In this document: positions 1-8,846 of the stretch, one piece after another | Position numbering within the stretch: position 1 is the stretch's first letter | Layout: every line of letters begins with the position of its first letter | Assembly (NCBI GenBank): GCA_963925805.1 | Contig: CAWUSE010000009.1 | Location: 62,001 to 126,000, forward strand | DNA length: 64,000 nucleotides | Direction: 5' to 3' | Origin: UBA10347 sp905182135 | GTDB taxonomy: Bacteria > Actinomycetota > Acidimicrobiia > Acidimicrobiales > UBA10347 | Made by a program: the position numbers and the translations under genes | Notes under the pieces: model-generated | Seen by the model: only the letters and a program-made list of their open reading frames with translations | Databases searched by the model: none | Told to the model about the DNA's origin: nothing

Positions 1-438
1 GGTGAGCATTTCGTAGAGAACCGCCGGCTTCTCGCTACCAACCACGTGGATCACCGCTTCGCTCGTCAGCAATGTGCCAGTTCCTTTGGCCTCGGCCTTG
101 AGCACCCGAGAACGAGCATGGAGGGTTGACGGGATCGGCACAGGTGCCAGGAAACGCAACTTGTTCGCGCCGTAGTTCACCCCGTTCGAAACACCGTCGA
201 GGTCCACTGGCAGCTTGACGATCGAGGCCATCAGGCTGAGGGTAAAGAAGCCGTGGGCAATGGGTGCGCCGAAAGGACCGGCATTGGCACGGTCAACATC
301 GACGTGGATCCACTGGTGATCACCAGTGATTTCCGCGAACAGATTCACCTTGTCCTGGGTCATTTCGAAGGTCGGGCCCCAATCAGAGAACTCGTCGCTG
401 ATGGAAGCGTTGATGGCATCTATGTCGTCGAATCGCAT
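1..438 (-). CDS. MaoC-like (R)-enoyl-CoA hydratase, 3' end outside window
   Basis: The ATG at 438 opens a frame that runs off the left edge after 146 codons with no stop. The protein has the hot-dog-fold hydratase signature: a catalytic-type segment GDHQWIHVD near residue 40, then GPFGAPIAHGFFTLSL, and later NYGANKLRFLAPV. MaoC-domain hydratases add water to trans-2-enoyl-CoA in fatty-acid or related acyl-CoA metabolism. Full-length single-domain members are about 150 residues, so only a few residues should be missing. An enoyl-CoA hydratase lies just upstream on the same strand, which fits acyl-CoA chemistry, although a 183-base gap separates them. The physiological substrate cannot be told from sequence. 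Confidence 0.85.
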   Translation of the reverse strand, partial: MRFDDIDAINASISDEFSDWGPTFEMTQDKVNLFAEITGDHQWIHVDVDRANAGPFGAPIAHGFFTLSLMASIVKLPVDLDGVSNGVNYGANKLRFLAPVPIPSTLHARSRVLKAEAKGTGTLLTSEAVIHVVGSEKPAVLYEMLT

Positions 439-621
439 GCAAGAAAAGTTACTCCATGGCCGTTGGCCGGGCGCTACTCGAGCAGTCGAACTCTATTTCA
501 AGACAACACCATTGACGGTTCTGTGGGCCCTTGGCAGTTCTTCAGTGCAGGATGACCGCATCATCACCAGTTGCACTCGCAACGTTCCAAACAAGGATTG
601 CTCACTGGCCGGCTACCCGGC

Positions 622-1380
622 CTACCCTTTTTTGGCGGCGATCTTGGCTTTGAGGTTGGCGACGAATTCTTTGAACTCGGGCTGTTGCATCGCCCAGAAC
701 TGAGGGGGCGTTTCCAAGTCGACCGACTCTTGTGAGCTGCCGACCGTGTCGAGCTTCGAGAACGTGTCCTTGGTTTTAGCCACCAGTGCCTTGGGAGCAG
801 CTGCTGCGGTCGTGGCGTAAGCAATAGCGGTGCTGATCAACTCGTCGTCGGACACGCACTTCCACGCGAGGCCTGCGTCAGCCGCTTGTTGTCCAGAAAG
901 CCGTTCCCCAAATATGACCATTGCTTTCGCTGTTTGTTCATCGGTCTTGTTGCGCAGGCGCCAGGTGTGACCGCCGCCGGAATGGATAGCGATCTGGTGG
1001 AATCGCGAATCGAACTTGGCGGACTCGCCAGCCAGAATCATGTCGCACGCAAGCGCAAGGTTCATGCCTGCTCCTACTGCGGCTCCGTTGACTGCCGCGA
1101 TTGTTGGCAGCGTCGAGTGCGCCACGGCGAGAAAGCCGGTGTAGATCGCTGCTAGCTGTTCAGCATTCTGTGCTCCGAGCAAATCGTCCAGGTGAGCTCC
1201 TGCACAGAAACCTCGACCGGCACCGGTCAAGACGATTGCCCCGATGTCGTCGTCGGCTTCGGCGTCGGCGACGGCTTGGATCAGCGCAACGTTCATCGGC
1301 GCAGTCACCGTGTTACGCCGGTCAGGGTCGTTTAGCGTGATTACGGCGACTCGATCATGGTTCTCGACAAGGATGGTCAT
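622..1380 (-). CDS. Enoyl-CoA hydratase/isomerase family protein (crotonase)
   Basis: A 252-residue crotonase-fold protein from the ATG at 1380. The frame is open to 1488, but the normal crotonase N-terminus begins at MTILVENHDRVAVITL, so the later start is preferred; another ATG lies at 1410. The oxyanion-hole region GAGRGFCAGAHLDDL and the second one, AAVNGAAVGAGMNLALACD, are both visible. The family adds water to, or isomerises, enoyl-CoA thioesters. Catalytic glutamates at the classical positions are not obvious, so this may be an isomerase or a hydratase variant. Length is normal for the family. The substrate is unknown. Confidence 0.85.
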   Translation of the reverse strand: MTILVENHDRVAVITLNDPDRRNTVTAPMNVALIQAVADAEADDDIGAIVLTGAGRGFCAGAHLDDLLGAQNAEQLAAIYTGFLAVAHSTLPTIAAVNGAAVGAGMNLALACDMILAGESAKFDSRFHQIAIHSGGGHTWRLRNKTDEQTAKAMVIFGERLSGQQAADAGLAWKCVSDDELISTAIAYATTAAAAPKALVAKTKDTFSKLDTVGSSQESVDLETPPQFWAMQQPEFKEFVANLKAKIAAKKG

Positions 1381-1815
1381 GGGTGAAGAAGATAGTTGGG
1401 AGTGGTTCATCTCAGGCAATCGTCCCCTGGGGTCTCGGCAACGACCGGGTGGTGACACATGCCTCAACTGCCCGTTTGAGCCACGCAAAGTTGCGTAACG
1501 GCCACCATGTGTGAGTTTTCACTTGTGCCGGAGCCGATCTTGGCCACATCGTCTGCGGGAATGGACCATTTGTTTTATGGCCGACGAAGCAGGCCAAAAT
1601 AACTCAGACATGAGCTGGGGCTGCCGATTACTTGTCTAGAACGGAATACACGATGCAGATTCCGAGCAACAATTTCTTTGCTACCGAACCCGTCCAGAAG
1701 CTCAATAACAGGGGCATGCCGATTACGAACAACATAGGTGTTTGGCCCAGGCCGTGGCCGAGGCACTGCCAATCGTTGATCGGCTCCGGTCGACGGAGTC
1801 CCCGACTCTGTCCAA
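1381..1815. other. Intergenic stretch without a recognisable gene
   Basis: This stretch separates the crotonase gene from the divergent helical-repeat gene and must hold both promoters. Short open frames on both strands (for example 1575-1898 minus) have no recognisable domains and look like chance frames. I see no tRNA, no strong inverted repeat and no known riboswitch fold. Confidence 0.5.
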
Positions 1816-2751
1816 ATGATTAACTTGACTACCGTAGAGCAAGAAGAGAAAGTTGTGCTCATGGACGCCCACCTTGGTCCTAAGAAATCTGAAGACAACA
1901 GCGTCTCGAACTCGACGTATGTCGATCAGCCCGCTAACGATGTGACGAACGAAGCCGACCTTGCCCAACAAGAAGACACCGACATAGCCAAGGGTGACGA
2001 AATAAGCGAGACTTGCCCCTTGGCAACTCCCGACAGCCTCAGTGCAGACCTACCGCTCCACTCAGAAGCGTTCACGGACTCTCTCGCCGATCGGGGCCAA
2101 CATCCTGAGATGAACGCCACGCCGCCAGCAGAGCCTGCCGTAAACGCCTTGACTGACGCCACGCCGCACCACGACTTCCATGCAGCCAACGACGAAGCCA
2201 ACAAACTCCACCACCATGCAGCCGAAGTTCTCAACGAGAGCCAAGCGTTAGCACACAAGCTCCTGGACAGCGCCCGTGAACGGGCAGCAACCACCGTCAA
2301 AGAGAGCGAAGCTCAGGCATCACGAGTGGTCAAAAGCGCCCGTGAGCGGGCCATCACGGTTCTGAGCGCCGCTCAGGATCGTGCCGCCGAGCTGATCACA
2401 AACACCGCTGAAGAGGCGAGACGCATCGACGACGATGCCCAGACGAAGGCCGCGGAGATAGCCGCCGAAGCAATCACTGATTCACAGACAGTCGTCGCCA
2501 ACGGTGAAGAACGAGCTCGTGAGATCATTGAAACCGCTTCTGGGACGGCCGACGACATCATCGCTGGTGCCGAAGAAACCGCCGCTGAGATCAAGTCAGC
2601 GTCCGAAGCTATGAGGGCCAATGCCCAGTCAGACGCCGAGCAGATCCGCAACGAAGCCCGTGAGGCCTCCCGTCTCATGATTGCTGACGCACGCCGCCAG
2701 GTCGTCCCCATCGAAGAAACCCAGGACTCGTCCATCACCCCTTTGGAGTGA
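1816..2751 (+). CDS. Alanine-rich helical-repeat (coiled-coil) protein
   Basis: A 311-residue acidic protein. The first 120 residues are low-complexity and rich in Asp, Glu, Thr and Ala. From about residue 130 to the C-terminus it is a continuous helix made of irregular 11-residue-like repeats, such as LLDSARERAATTVKESEAQ followed by VVKSARERAITVLSAAQDR, with Ala, Arg and Glu at recurring positions. This resembles the helical part of DivIVA/Wag31-type scaffolds and of ATP-synthase b subunits, but no DivIVA N-terminal domain, signal peptide or membrane segment is seen. The start may instead be the ATG at 1861, which follows an AAGAG-like purine run. The role is unknown; a structural or scaffolding function is inference. 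Confidence 0.75.
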   Translation: MINLTTVEQEEKVVLMDAHLGPKKSEDNSVSNSTYVDQPANDVTNEADLAQQEDTDIAKGDEISETCPLATPDSLSADLPLHSEAFTDSLADRGQHPEMNATPPAEPAVNALTDATPHHDFHAANDEANKLHHHAAEVLNESQALAHKLLDSARERAATTVKESEAQASRVVKSARERAITVLSAAQDRAAELITNTAEEARRIDDDAQTKAAEIAAEAITDSQTVVANGEERAREIIETASGTADDIIAGAEETAAEIKSASEAMRANAQSDAEQIRNEAREASRLMIADARRQVVPIEETQDSSITPLE

Positions 2752-2842
2752 GGCAGTCGAGTCCTTAGAAAAACAGGGCTCGTCGCACTGAGCGTGTGAA
2801 TGCTTCAGCACTCCCACTTTTGAGCTTTGACGCCTGGCCTCG

Positions 2843-4024
2843 TTAACGGGTGAACGTGCTCACGACTTCTAGGCGCGATGTATCGGGGAACATATCAATG
2901 ACCTCGGCTCTCTGGTGTCCCCAGCCGCGCTCAGCGAGGAGCCCAGCGTCACGACCCAGTGACGCTGGATCGCAGCTCACCAATACCAGGTGCGAGGCGT
3001 TGGTGCCATCGATCAGCGTCACACCATCCTTGCCGAGCCCTCGGCGAGCGGGATCGGCAATAACCGTCGAAAAGTTCGTCGGCGACCATCGCTCGACTCG
3101 CGACTGCACGACCTGCACATCTGGACCCAGATTATGCCGGGCGTCATGGACTGACGACGGATTGGACTCAACAGCACATCGGACTCGGTCACTTGCCGCC
3201 CCGCCGCCGAGCAACCCGACACCGGCGTAAAGGTCGAGGACCGGACCCTCGCTCTGGCCGAGTCCCCGACCCACCGCAGCAACCAGCGCTTCGGCCCCAC
3301 CATGAGATGTTTGGAAGAAGGAATGCGCCGAGACGCGCCATGTCTTACCAGCGACCACATCATGGATCGCTGCGTCGCCGGGGTCTGCGGCTGACACCAC
3401 CAGGACATCGTCGGGTACCCCCACCAACTCGCTAGTGCCGTTGGTCATAATCATGCGTTCGCCCGTTGCACTGCCAAGGCGCAATGCGATCTCGGTGGCG
3501 TCACCAAAGCGGCCGTTCACGAGTAACTCTTCGAGCCGCGGGTCAACGGCACCGCATTCGTCGGCCACAAAGGACTGATCGCTGCGCCGTGCGCTGTAGC
3601 CGGCTTGACCACCTGTCACGTGGCATCGCACTGTTGTCCGTCGACCTCTATCCAAAGCCGGGCTAACGACGTCTGGACGTTCGATGCCACCGAGCCGTCG
3701 AAGCTGTTCGACAACGATGGCTTCCTTGTATGAACGCTGTTCGTCAGACCCAATGTGCATCCAATCGCATCCACCACATTCGCCCGATAGAGCGTGACTG
3801 CAAGACGCTGTGACCCTGTGGGGCGATGCTTCGACCACGTCGATGACCACGCCCCGAGCAAACCGTTTCTTCTTCTCGACGATCTCAACGCGTACCAACT
3901 CGTCAGCCAACGCACCTCGCACAAAAACCACACGACCGTCGTCAAGTCGGGCCACGGCCTCGCCTCCGGTCGCCATACGGTCGGTGCGCAATTCGACAGG
4001 CGAATATTCAGAACCCGATGTCAC
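2843..4024 (-). CDS. TrmA/RumA-family RNA (uracil-C5) methyltransferase
   Basis: A 393-residue class I SAM methyltransferase of the RNA m5U family. The N-terminus reads as a TRAM-like beta-barrel (MATGGEAVARLDDGRVVFV). A four-Cys iron-sulphur motif follows: CSHALSGECGGC plus a later Cys in FVADECGAVDP. The SAM site is DLYAGVGLLGG, the DPARRG motif is present in VIADPARRGLG, and the catalytic Cys lies in VLVSCDPASLGRD. These residues support methylation of a uridine in rRNA or tRNA. RlmD/RlmCD-like rRNA methylation is the likeliest activity, but the target base cannot be assigned. The start lies 72 bases from the divergent rpe. Confidence 0.9.
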   Translation of the reverse strand: MTSGSEYSPVELRTDRMATGGEAVARLDDGRVVFVRGALADELVRVEIVEKKKRFARGVVIDVVEASPHRVTASCSHALSGECGGCDWMHIGSDEQRSYKEAIVVEQLRRLGGIERPDVVSPALDRGRRTTVRCHVTGGQAGYSARRSDQSFVADECGAVDPRLEELLVNGRFGDATEIALRLGSATGERMIMTNGTSELVGVPDDVLVVSAADPGDAAIHDVVAGKTWRVSAHSFFQTSHGGAEALVAAVGRGLGQSEGPVLDLYAGVGLLGGGAASDRVRCAVESNPSSVHDARHNLGPDVQVVQSRVERWSPTNFSTVIADPARRGLGKDGVTLIDGTNASHLVLVSCDPASLGRDAGLLAERGWGHQRAEVIDMFPDTSRLEVVSTFTR

Positions 4025-4096
4025 GTGGCGAGGTTACGCACAGAAACTCGCGCCGGTGGCGATTCACCGCTCGATGACTGCACTAACTTCATCGAC

Positions 4097-4780
4097 GTGA
4101 CTTCTCCGCGGCCGCTCTCGATCATCCCTTCAGTTCTCCCTGCCGACTTCAGTCGACTTGGCGACGAGGTCTCTGCCTTGCACGAGGCGGGCGTCGACCG
4201 CTTCCAATTCGACGTGATGGACGGCCGGTTTGTGCCAAACCTGACTTTTGGACCCGACGTAATCGCATCGGTTCGTGACCGCACTGATCGGCCCTTCGAA
4301 GCCCACCTCATGGTGGAGAAGCCCGACGAGTTGGCTCATCTCTATGTCCAAGCGGGTTGCGAGATGCTGATCGTGCACGCCGAAGCCTGCGACCATCTAC
4401 ATCGTACGCTCGGCCATATTCGCGAACTCGGAGCCAGCCCGGCAGTTGCCTTGAATCCCGCAACACCCGTCACTGAGATCATGCACGTTCTCGACCTGCT
4501 CGACATGGTCCTGGTGATGACTGTCAACCCAGGCTTCGGTGGCCAGCCCTACATTCCCACGATGGAACCCAAGGTAGCCCAGGTTCGGGCCCTCATCGAA
4601 GAGGGCGGCTACGACATCGACATCGAAGTCGACGGCGGAATTGGCCCAACCACCATCGCTGGCGCTGCACAAGCCGGCGCCAACTATTTCATCGCAGGCA
4701 GTGCTCTCTATCGGGACCCTAAAGGCCTCGGCCATGCCGTAGCTGACCTACGCCAGCGCGCCATCGAGGCCGGGGCTTGA
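4097..4780 (+). CDS. rpe: Ribulose-phosphate 3-epimerase
   Basis: A 227-residue TIM-barrel protein that interconverts ribulose-5-phosphate and xylulose-5-phosphate in the pentose phosphate pathway. Family landmarks are all present: IIPSVLPADFSRLGDEV at the N-terminus, FQFDVMDGRFVPNLTFGP, EAHLMVEKP, MTVNPGFGGQ, IEVDGGIGP, and the terminal phosphate-binding segment FIAGSALYRDP. The frame is open far upstream (3794), but that part overlaps the divergent methyltransferase gene and lacks family similarity. The GTG at 4097 places the conserved N-terminus correctly. The stop overlaps the start of the next gene by four bases, which indicates translational coupling. Confidence 0.95.
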   Translation: MTSPRPLSIIPSVLPADFSRLGDEVSALHEAGVDRFQFDVMDGRFVPNLTFGPDVIASVRDRTDRPFEAHLMVEKPDELAHLYVQAGCEMLIVHAEACDHLHRTLGHIRELGASPAVALNPATPVTEIMHVLDLLDMVLVMTVNPGFGGQPYIPTMEPKVAQVRALIEEGGYDIDIEVDGGIGPTTIAGAAQAGANYFIAGSALYRDPKGLGHAVADLRQRAIEAGA

Positions 4781-5223
4781 TCCAAGGGCGCTGGCGAATC
4801 AGCGTCGCTGTGCTGGCGCTGTGCTTACTCGGATCCGCGTGCGTTGGACCTGAGCACACCTCGGCAGGCTTCTGCACAAAGCTCACCGAAGTGACGGGTG
4901 CAGGCGGCGTCGAGTCAGCACTAGAACCCGGTGACCCTGCCAGAATCGATGGTGTGGTCGCAGAACTCGCCGAACTCCACGAACGTGCGCCCGAAGAGAT
5001 ATCGACTACGACGCGAGCGCTGCTGGTGTTCTTCCGCTCATATCAACGCGCTGCACGTGACGAGCGCCGAGACGTAATCGCAGAGAACGAACTACAGCTT
5101 GCGCAAGCCTCATTCGAACTAGATCAGTACGCACTCGACGAGTGCGGGCTATTTCTAGAGCGGGCCGTCCCCACGCCTCGGCCTACCCTTAACCCCGTCA
5201 TCCAAGCGCCAATCACCGATTGA
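4777..5223 (+). CDS. Small putative lipoprotein coupled to rpe
   Basis: A 148-residue protein with a basic start, a hydrophobic segment (ISVAVLALCLLGSACV) and a candidate lipobox Cys near residue 22, so it is probably exported and lipid-anchored. The lipobox is imperfect, with Gly at -3. The mature part is acidic and helical, with PTPRPTLNP near the C-terminus. The start codon is TTG at 4777, inside the TTGA overlap with the rpe stop. No known domain is recognised and the function is unknown. Co-transcription with rpe looks certain from the overlap, but a functional link is not implied. Confidence 0.65.
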   Translation: MIQGRWRISVAVLALCLLGSACVGPEHTSAGFCTKLTEVTGAGGVESALEPGDPARIDGVVAELAELHERAPEEISTTTRALLVFFRSYQRAARDERRDVIAENELQLAQASFELDQYALDECGLFLERAVPTPRPTLNPVIQAPITD

Positions 5224-5250
5224 CGGGCCCGAGCCACCACCAGGACGGCA

Positions 5251-6363
5251 TCAGTTTGCCTCGTCGTCATTGCCGAACGAGCCAATCGTTGGCGATGGAA
5301 GCTGTGCCGTGTCGGCCACCTGACCATCGAAGAACGCTGGAAATCGCACCATTTGCCAGTCACCATCGAGTGAGGGGTCAGCAATCGTCTGATACGTCGC
5401 ATTGTGGATGGTCTGCGGGTCGCTCATGTGCTGGGCGAAGTCACGGACTGCTGCTGCCGGGACGTCGTTCTCCGCGAAGATGTCTTCCCACTCGATAGCG
5501 GCTCGTTCCATGAGTTTGGGGCCAATGTGTTCGGCGAACACGTTAAATGTCTCGGCAGGCGGCGCGTCCATAACTGAACCGAACGCTTCAGCGCACCCAG
5601 CGGACTCCATGGCACGGCGAAGCTGACGCCCTGTAACCGGCGCCAGTGTGAGATATCCCTCGGCAGTCTCAAAGTTCGAATCGCTCAATACCTGAATGGC
5701 GACGTCGGTGTCGGGTTCAGCACCCACGACGCGGTGGCCCGCGCTGATGTCCGCTCCGTAAAAATAGGCCATGGCATCGACCATCGCCATGTCACAAATT
5801 GATCCGGTGCCCGTGCGCTCGCGTTGATGGAGTGCAGCTGTAATCGTCTGTGCTGCGAACATGGCTGAGACCTTGTCGGCCACATTGTTGTTCGTGTTCA
5901 TGGGTGTCTCGGTCCCCGAGATGACCGACCCTGAGCGGGCCTGCACGATGCCGTCATAGGCCGGGAGATCAGAGCGGGGCCCATCTTGTCCATAGCCCGA
6001 CACTCGACACCAGATCAATTGCGGAAAGTCCTGTCGCACCTTTTCGGGCGTGAGTCCCATCTTGGGGGCAACCGCTGGTCGCCAGTTCGTAATTAAGACG
6101 TCGGCGTCAGCGAGTAAATCGAACAGCGCCGAGATCCCTTCGTTGGATTTTAGGTCAAGCGCGACGCTGGTCTTATTCGTGTTCGTCGCCTTAAATAGCA
6201 GCGATGAATCTCCATACGACTTACCGAATCGCCGATACGGATCGCCTCGTGGTGGTTCAACCTTCACGACACTGGCACCGAGATCGGCCAGCATCATGCC
6301 GGCCATCGGTCCGGATAAGAAGCTCGCAGCCTCGATGACTTTGAGACCCGTTAATGGCGCCAC
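5251..6363 (-). CDS. CaiB/BaiF family (class III) CoA-transferase
   Basis: A 370-residue class III CoA-transferase. The N-terminus LTGLKVIEAASFLSGPMAG and the segment MLADLGASVVKVEPPRGDP are diagnostic. The active-site Asp is the one in LPAYDGIVQARSG. Such enzymes move CoA between carboxylic acids by way of an aspartyl anhydride, for example in carnitine, formate/oxalate or alpha-methylacyl-CoA metabolism. Length is near the usual 380-400. Nearby genes do not reveal the substrate. Confidence 0.92.
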   Translation of the reverse strand: MAPLTGLKVIEAASFLSGPMAGMMLADLGASVVKVEPPRGDPYRRFGKSYGDSSLLFKATNTNKTSVALDLKSNEGISALFDLLADADVLITNWRPAVAPKMGLTPEKVRQDFPQLIWCRVSGYGQDGPRSDLPAYDGIVQARSGSVISGTETPMNTNNNVADKVSAMFAAQTITAALHQRERTGTGSICDMAMVDAMAYFYGADISAGHRVVGAEPDTDVAIQVLSDSNFETAEGYLTLAPVTGRQLRRAMESAGCAEAFGSVMDAPPAETFNVFAEHIGPKLMERAAIEWEDIFAENDVPAAAVRDFAQHMSDPQTIHNATYQTIADPSLDGDWQMVRFPAFFDGQVADTAQLPSPTIGSFGNDDEAN

Positions 6364-6956
6364 GTGTGTTCTCCCTTGTCTAACAGCCGTGTCGGCAGCG
6401 TAGTTCTACGAGCCCTAATCCAAAGAAATTTCTGCTCATTGAGTGACTCCGATCGATTTTAGCAACATCAGAAACTCTGACCACAGCCCAGGCAGCAGGA
6501 TGTCGCACCCACCGAATACATTCATGGGGCTATGTCTTGGTCCGCCGTTCTCGTTGCATGTTTCATTGCGACGCAAGTTTCGATTGTGGGCATGCTTGTG
6601 ACGAGTGGGCTGTCCAGCGAGCTGTTCGGCCGGCATCGTCGCATCGCCCGAGCCTCTGACACATCCGGCCTGCTGCAAGGCGCCAGCAAAACCGAATGGG
6701 TCGAGAATCACGAGTTCTGGGAACTGGGCGAAGTCGAGGAAGTCGCCTTCTAGCGACACGCGCTTCATCGCAGCTTGCGGTCTGAGCTGCACCCGCTGTC
6801 TTTCTGCAACCCGGATCTGAGCGGTACATTTTCGCGCCTCTGCGAGAACCTGAAGCTGTGCCAGCAGCGAGTGCGCCCCTGTCCGATGGCCTCGCTGCAC
6901 TCCAAGCTGTAACGCTGAACCCCAACCCGACGAACCAGCGGCACTAAGTTCTGCAC
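6364..6956. other. Long intergenic stretch with one doubtful minus-strand frame
   Basis: About 590 bases lie between the CoA-transferase and menB. A minus-strand frame at 6436-6900 gives 154 residues with a helical N-terminal half and an ordinary-looking segment (VSLEGDFLDFAQFPELVI), but no recognisable domain. Two other overlapping minus frames are equally long. It could be a small lineage-specific gene or a decayed one; I cannot decide. The promoter of menB must lie at the right end. Confidence 0.3.
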
Positions 6957-7862
6957 ATGGTTTCTGAGATCTTCGATGCTGACCTCTGGTCGGCGGTGCC
7001 CGGCTTCAACTTTACCGACATCACGTACCACCGTGCGAACGACGTCCCCGCGGTGAGGGTTGCGTTCAACCGCCCTGAAATTCGCAACGCGTTCCGACCC
7101 CATACCGTCGATGAGTTGTACCGAGCGCTTGACCACGCCCGCCAGAGCAGCGACGTTGGTTGCGTGCTGCTCACCGGCAACGGGCCTTCGCCCCGGGACG
7201 GAGGCTGGGCATTCTGCTCTGGCGGCGACCAGCGAATCCGGGGCAAGGACGGCTACCGCTACACAGAAGACAACGCGGAAACCGCTGATGCCATAGACCC
7301 CGGTCGTAGTGGCCGTCTGCACATCTTGGAATGCCAACGGCTGATCCGATTCATGCCCAAAGTGGTCATTGCTGTGGTGCCAGGTTGGGCTGCTGGCGGG
7401 GGCCACAGCCTGCATGTCACATGCGACCTGACGATCGCTAGCGAAGAACACGCTCGCTTCAAGCAGACCGACACCGACGTAGCTAGCTTCGACGGCGGCT
7501 TTGGGTCGGCCTTACTGGCCCGCCAAGTAGGGCAGAAGCTCGCCCGTGAGATTTTCTTTTTGGGTCGCACCTACTCCGCCGCCGAAGCGCATGCTCAAGG
7601 TGTAGTCAACGCCGTTGTGCCCCATGCCCAACTCGAGACAGAAGCATTGCAATGGGCACGCGAGATCTGCGGCAAGAGCCCTACCGCTCAGCGCATGGCC
7701 AAGTTTGCATTGAATCTGATCGACGATGGCCTAGTGGGCCAACAGGTCTTCGCTGGTGAGGCCACCCGGCTGGCATACATGACCGAAGAGGCCAAGGAAG
7801 GCCGAGACAGTTTTCTTGAGAAGCGTGAGCCCGACTGGTCACCATTCCCTTATTACTACTAA
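6957..7862 (+). CDS. menB: 1,4-dihydroxy-2-naphthoyl-CoA synthase
   Basis: A 301-residue crotonase-superfamily enzyme that cyclises O-succinylbenzoyl-CoA to dihydroxynaphthoyl-CoA in menaquinone synthesis. MenB-specific features are RPEIRNAFRPHTVDEL, the insertion FCSGGDQRIRGKDGY, VIAVVPGWAAGGGHSLHV, the active-site segment TDTDVASFDGGFGSA, and the aromatic C-terminus PFPYYY. Length matches actinobacterial MenB. The ATG at 6957 gives a proper N-terminus. It stands alone here, with no other men genes visible, and is followed by a strong bipartite hairpin. Confidence 0.95.
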   Translation: MVSEIFDADLWSAVPGFNFTDITYHRANDVPAVRVAFNRPEIRNAFRPHTVDELYRALDHARQSSDVGCVLLTGNGPSPRDGGWAFCSGGDQRIRGKDGYRYTEDNAETADAIDPGRSGRLHILECQRLIRFMPKVVIAVVPGWAAGGGHSLHVTCDLTIASEEHARFKQTDTDVASFDGGFGSALLARQVGQKLAREIFFLGRTYSAAEAHAQGVVNAVVPHAQLETEALQWAREICGKSPTAQRMAKFALNLIDDGLVGQQVFAGEATRLAYMTEEAKEGRDSFLEKREPDWSPFPYYY

Positions 7863-7967
7863 TTGGCAGCAGCGATTTCCAAGGGCAAAGTGGTTCCCGT
7901 CAGGAACATCGCTCCCATTGCATGGTCGCCCGCACATCGCTCCGAGAGCAAGCCCAGCATCTGTATC

Positions 7968-8025
7968 ACTAGTTAGCGTGCAGCCCCCTGCTTGGTTTCA
8001 CAGGGATCAGCGCACACTAACTAGT
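7968..8025. terminator. Nested inverted repeat between menB and the convergent SDR gene
   Basis: The outer arms are 7968-7981 and 8012-8025, 14 bases with one mismatch (ACTAGTTAGCGTGC against GCACACTAACTAGT). Inside them CCCTG at 7986-7990 pairs with CAGGG at 8001-8005. The right outer arm covers the stop codon of the SDR gene. Placement between two converging genes suggests a bidirectional terminator, although no long T-run follows on either side. Confidence 0.6.
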
Positions 8026-8797
8026 TGCTACGGATGGATAGGCCTCCGTCGACGGTCAGGATTGCGCCAGTCGTGAAGGAAGCGGCAGGAAGCACCAACG
8101 ACAGGATCATGTGAGCAACCTCCTCAGGCTCGCCATAACGACGCAACGAAGTGCGTCGACGTGCATAGATCGCCTTGTGCTCATCCTTGATATCTGCGGT
8201 CATGCCGGTGTTGATTGGCCCTGGGCAAATGCAGTTCACCGTCACGCCCGATGGCCCAAGCTCAACAGAAAGCGACTTGGTCAATCCGACTACAGCATGC
8301 TTGCTGGCGGTGTAGGGCGCCATGGGTGCGGTAGCACCAAGACCTTCGGTCGACGCAATGTTCACAACACGCCCATCACCGTTGCGCTGCAGATCTTGCA
8401 GACACGCCGCAATTAGGTTCACGGGCGCATCCACATTGACAGCGAAGGTCAGTCGCCATGCATCGGCGAAGCCCTCGTCGCTGAGTTCGACGGGAAAAGA
8501 TACCCCCGCGGCGTTGATCAAAATATCGACAGGGCCAAAGGCCTGATGGGCCGCATCCACAATGTTTATCGGAGCCGCAGCGGTGACCAGATCTGCCACC
8601 ACGGTGTGAAGGGCCGCACCGGAGGGAAAGGAGTTGGCGAGCCCTTGGAGGCCATCGCCATCGCGATCAACTGCCACAACAGACGCTCCCTCCGCAAGCA
8701 GTAGAGCTGCAGTCGCGCGCCCCATGCCGGAACCTGCTCCGGTGACGATTGCCACCCGTCCGCTGATCGATCGGCTGAGCTGCATCTCTGAAGGCAT
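8021..8797 (-). CDS. Short-chain dehydrogenase/reductase (SDR family)
   Basis: A 258-residue classical SDR. The NAD(P)-binding motif is TGAGSGMG near residue 20. NAAG lies in the central strand, the catalytic Ser is in NIASTEG, and the YxxxK motif is YTASKHAV. An Asp at the end of beta-2 (VVAVDRDGDG) favours NAD(H). The C-terminus TTGAILTVDGG is typical. The start could be the ATG at 8785 rather than 8797. The substrate is unknown; it faces menB across a shared terminator and has no operon partner. Confidence 0.9.
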   Translation of the reverse strand: MPSEMQLSRSISGRVAIVTGAGSGMGRATAALLLAEGASVVAVDRDGDGLQGLANSFPSGAALHTVVADLVTAAAPINIVDAAHQAFGPVDILINAAGVSFPVELSDEGFADAWRLTFAVNVDAPVNLIAACLQDLQRNGDGRVVNIASTEGLGATAPMAPYTASKHAVVGLTKSLSVELGPSGVTVNCICPGPINTGMTADIKDEHKAIYARRRTSLRRYGEPEEVAHMILSLVLPAASFTTGAILTVDGGLSIRSN

Positions 8798-8846
8798 CTC
8801 AACACACTAGATTCTTCTGTGAAGTCCGACCTCACTGAGAGCTCTT

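Noticed and set aside
3794..4096. Upstream extension of the rpe frame
   Set aside because: It is antisense to the methyltransferase gene and lacks epimerase similarity; GTG 4097 gives the family N-terminus.
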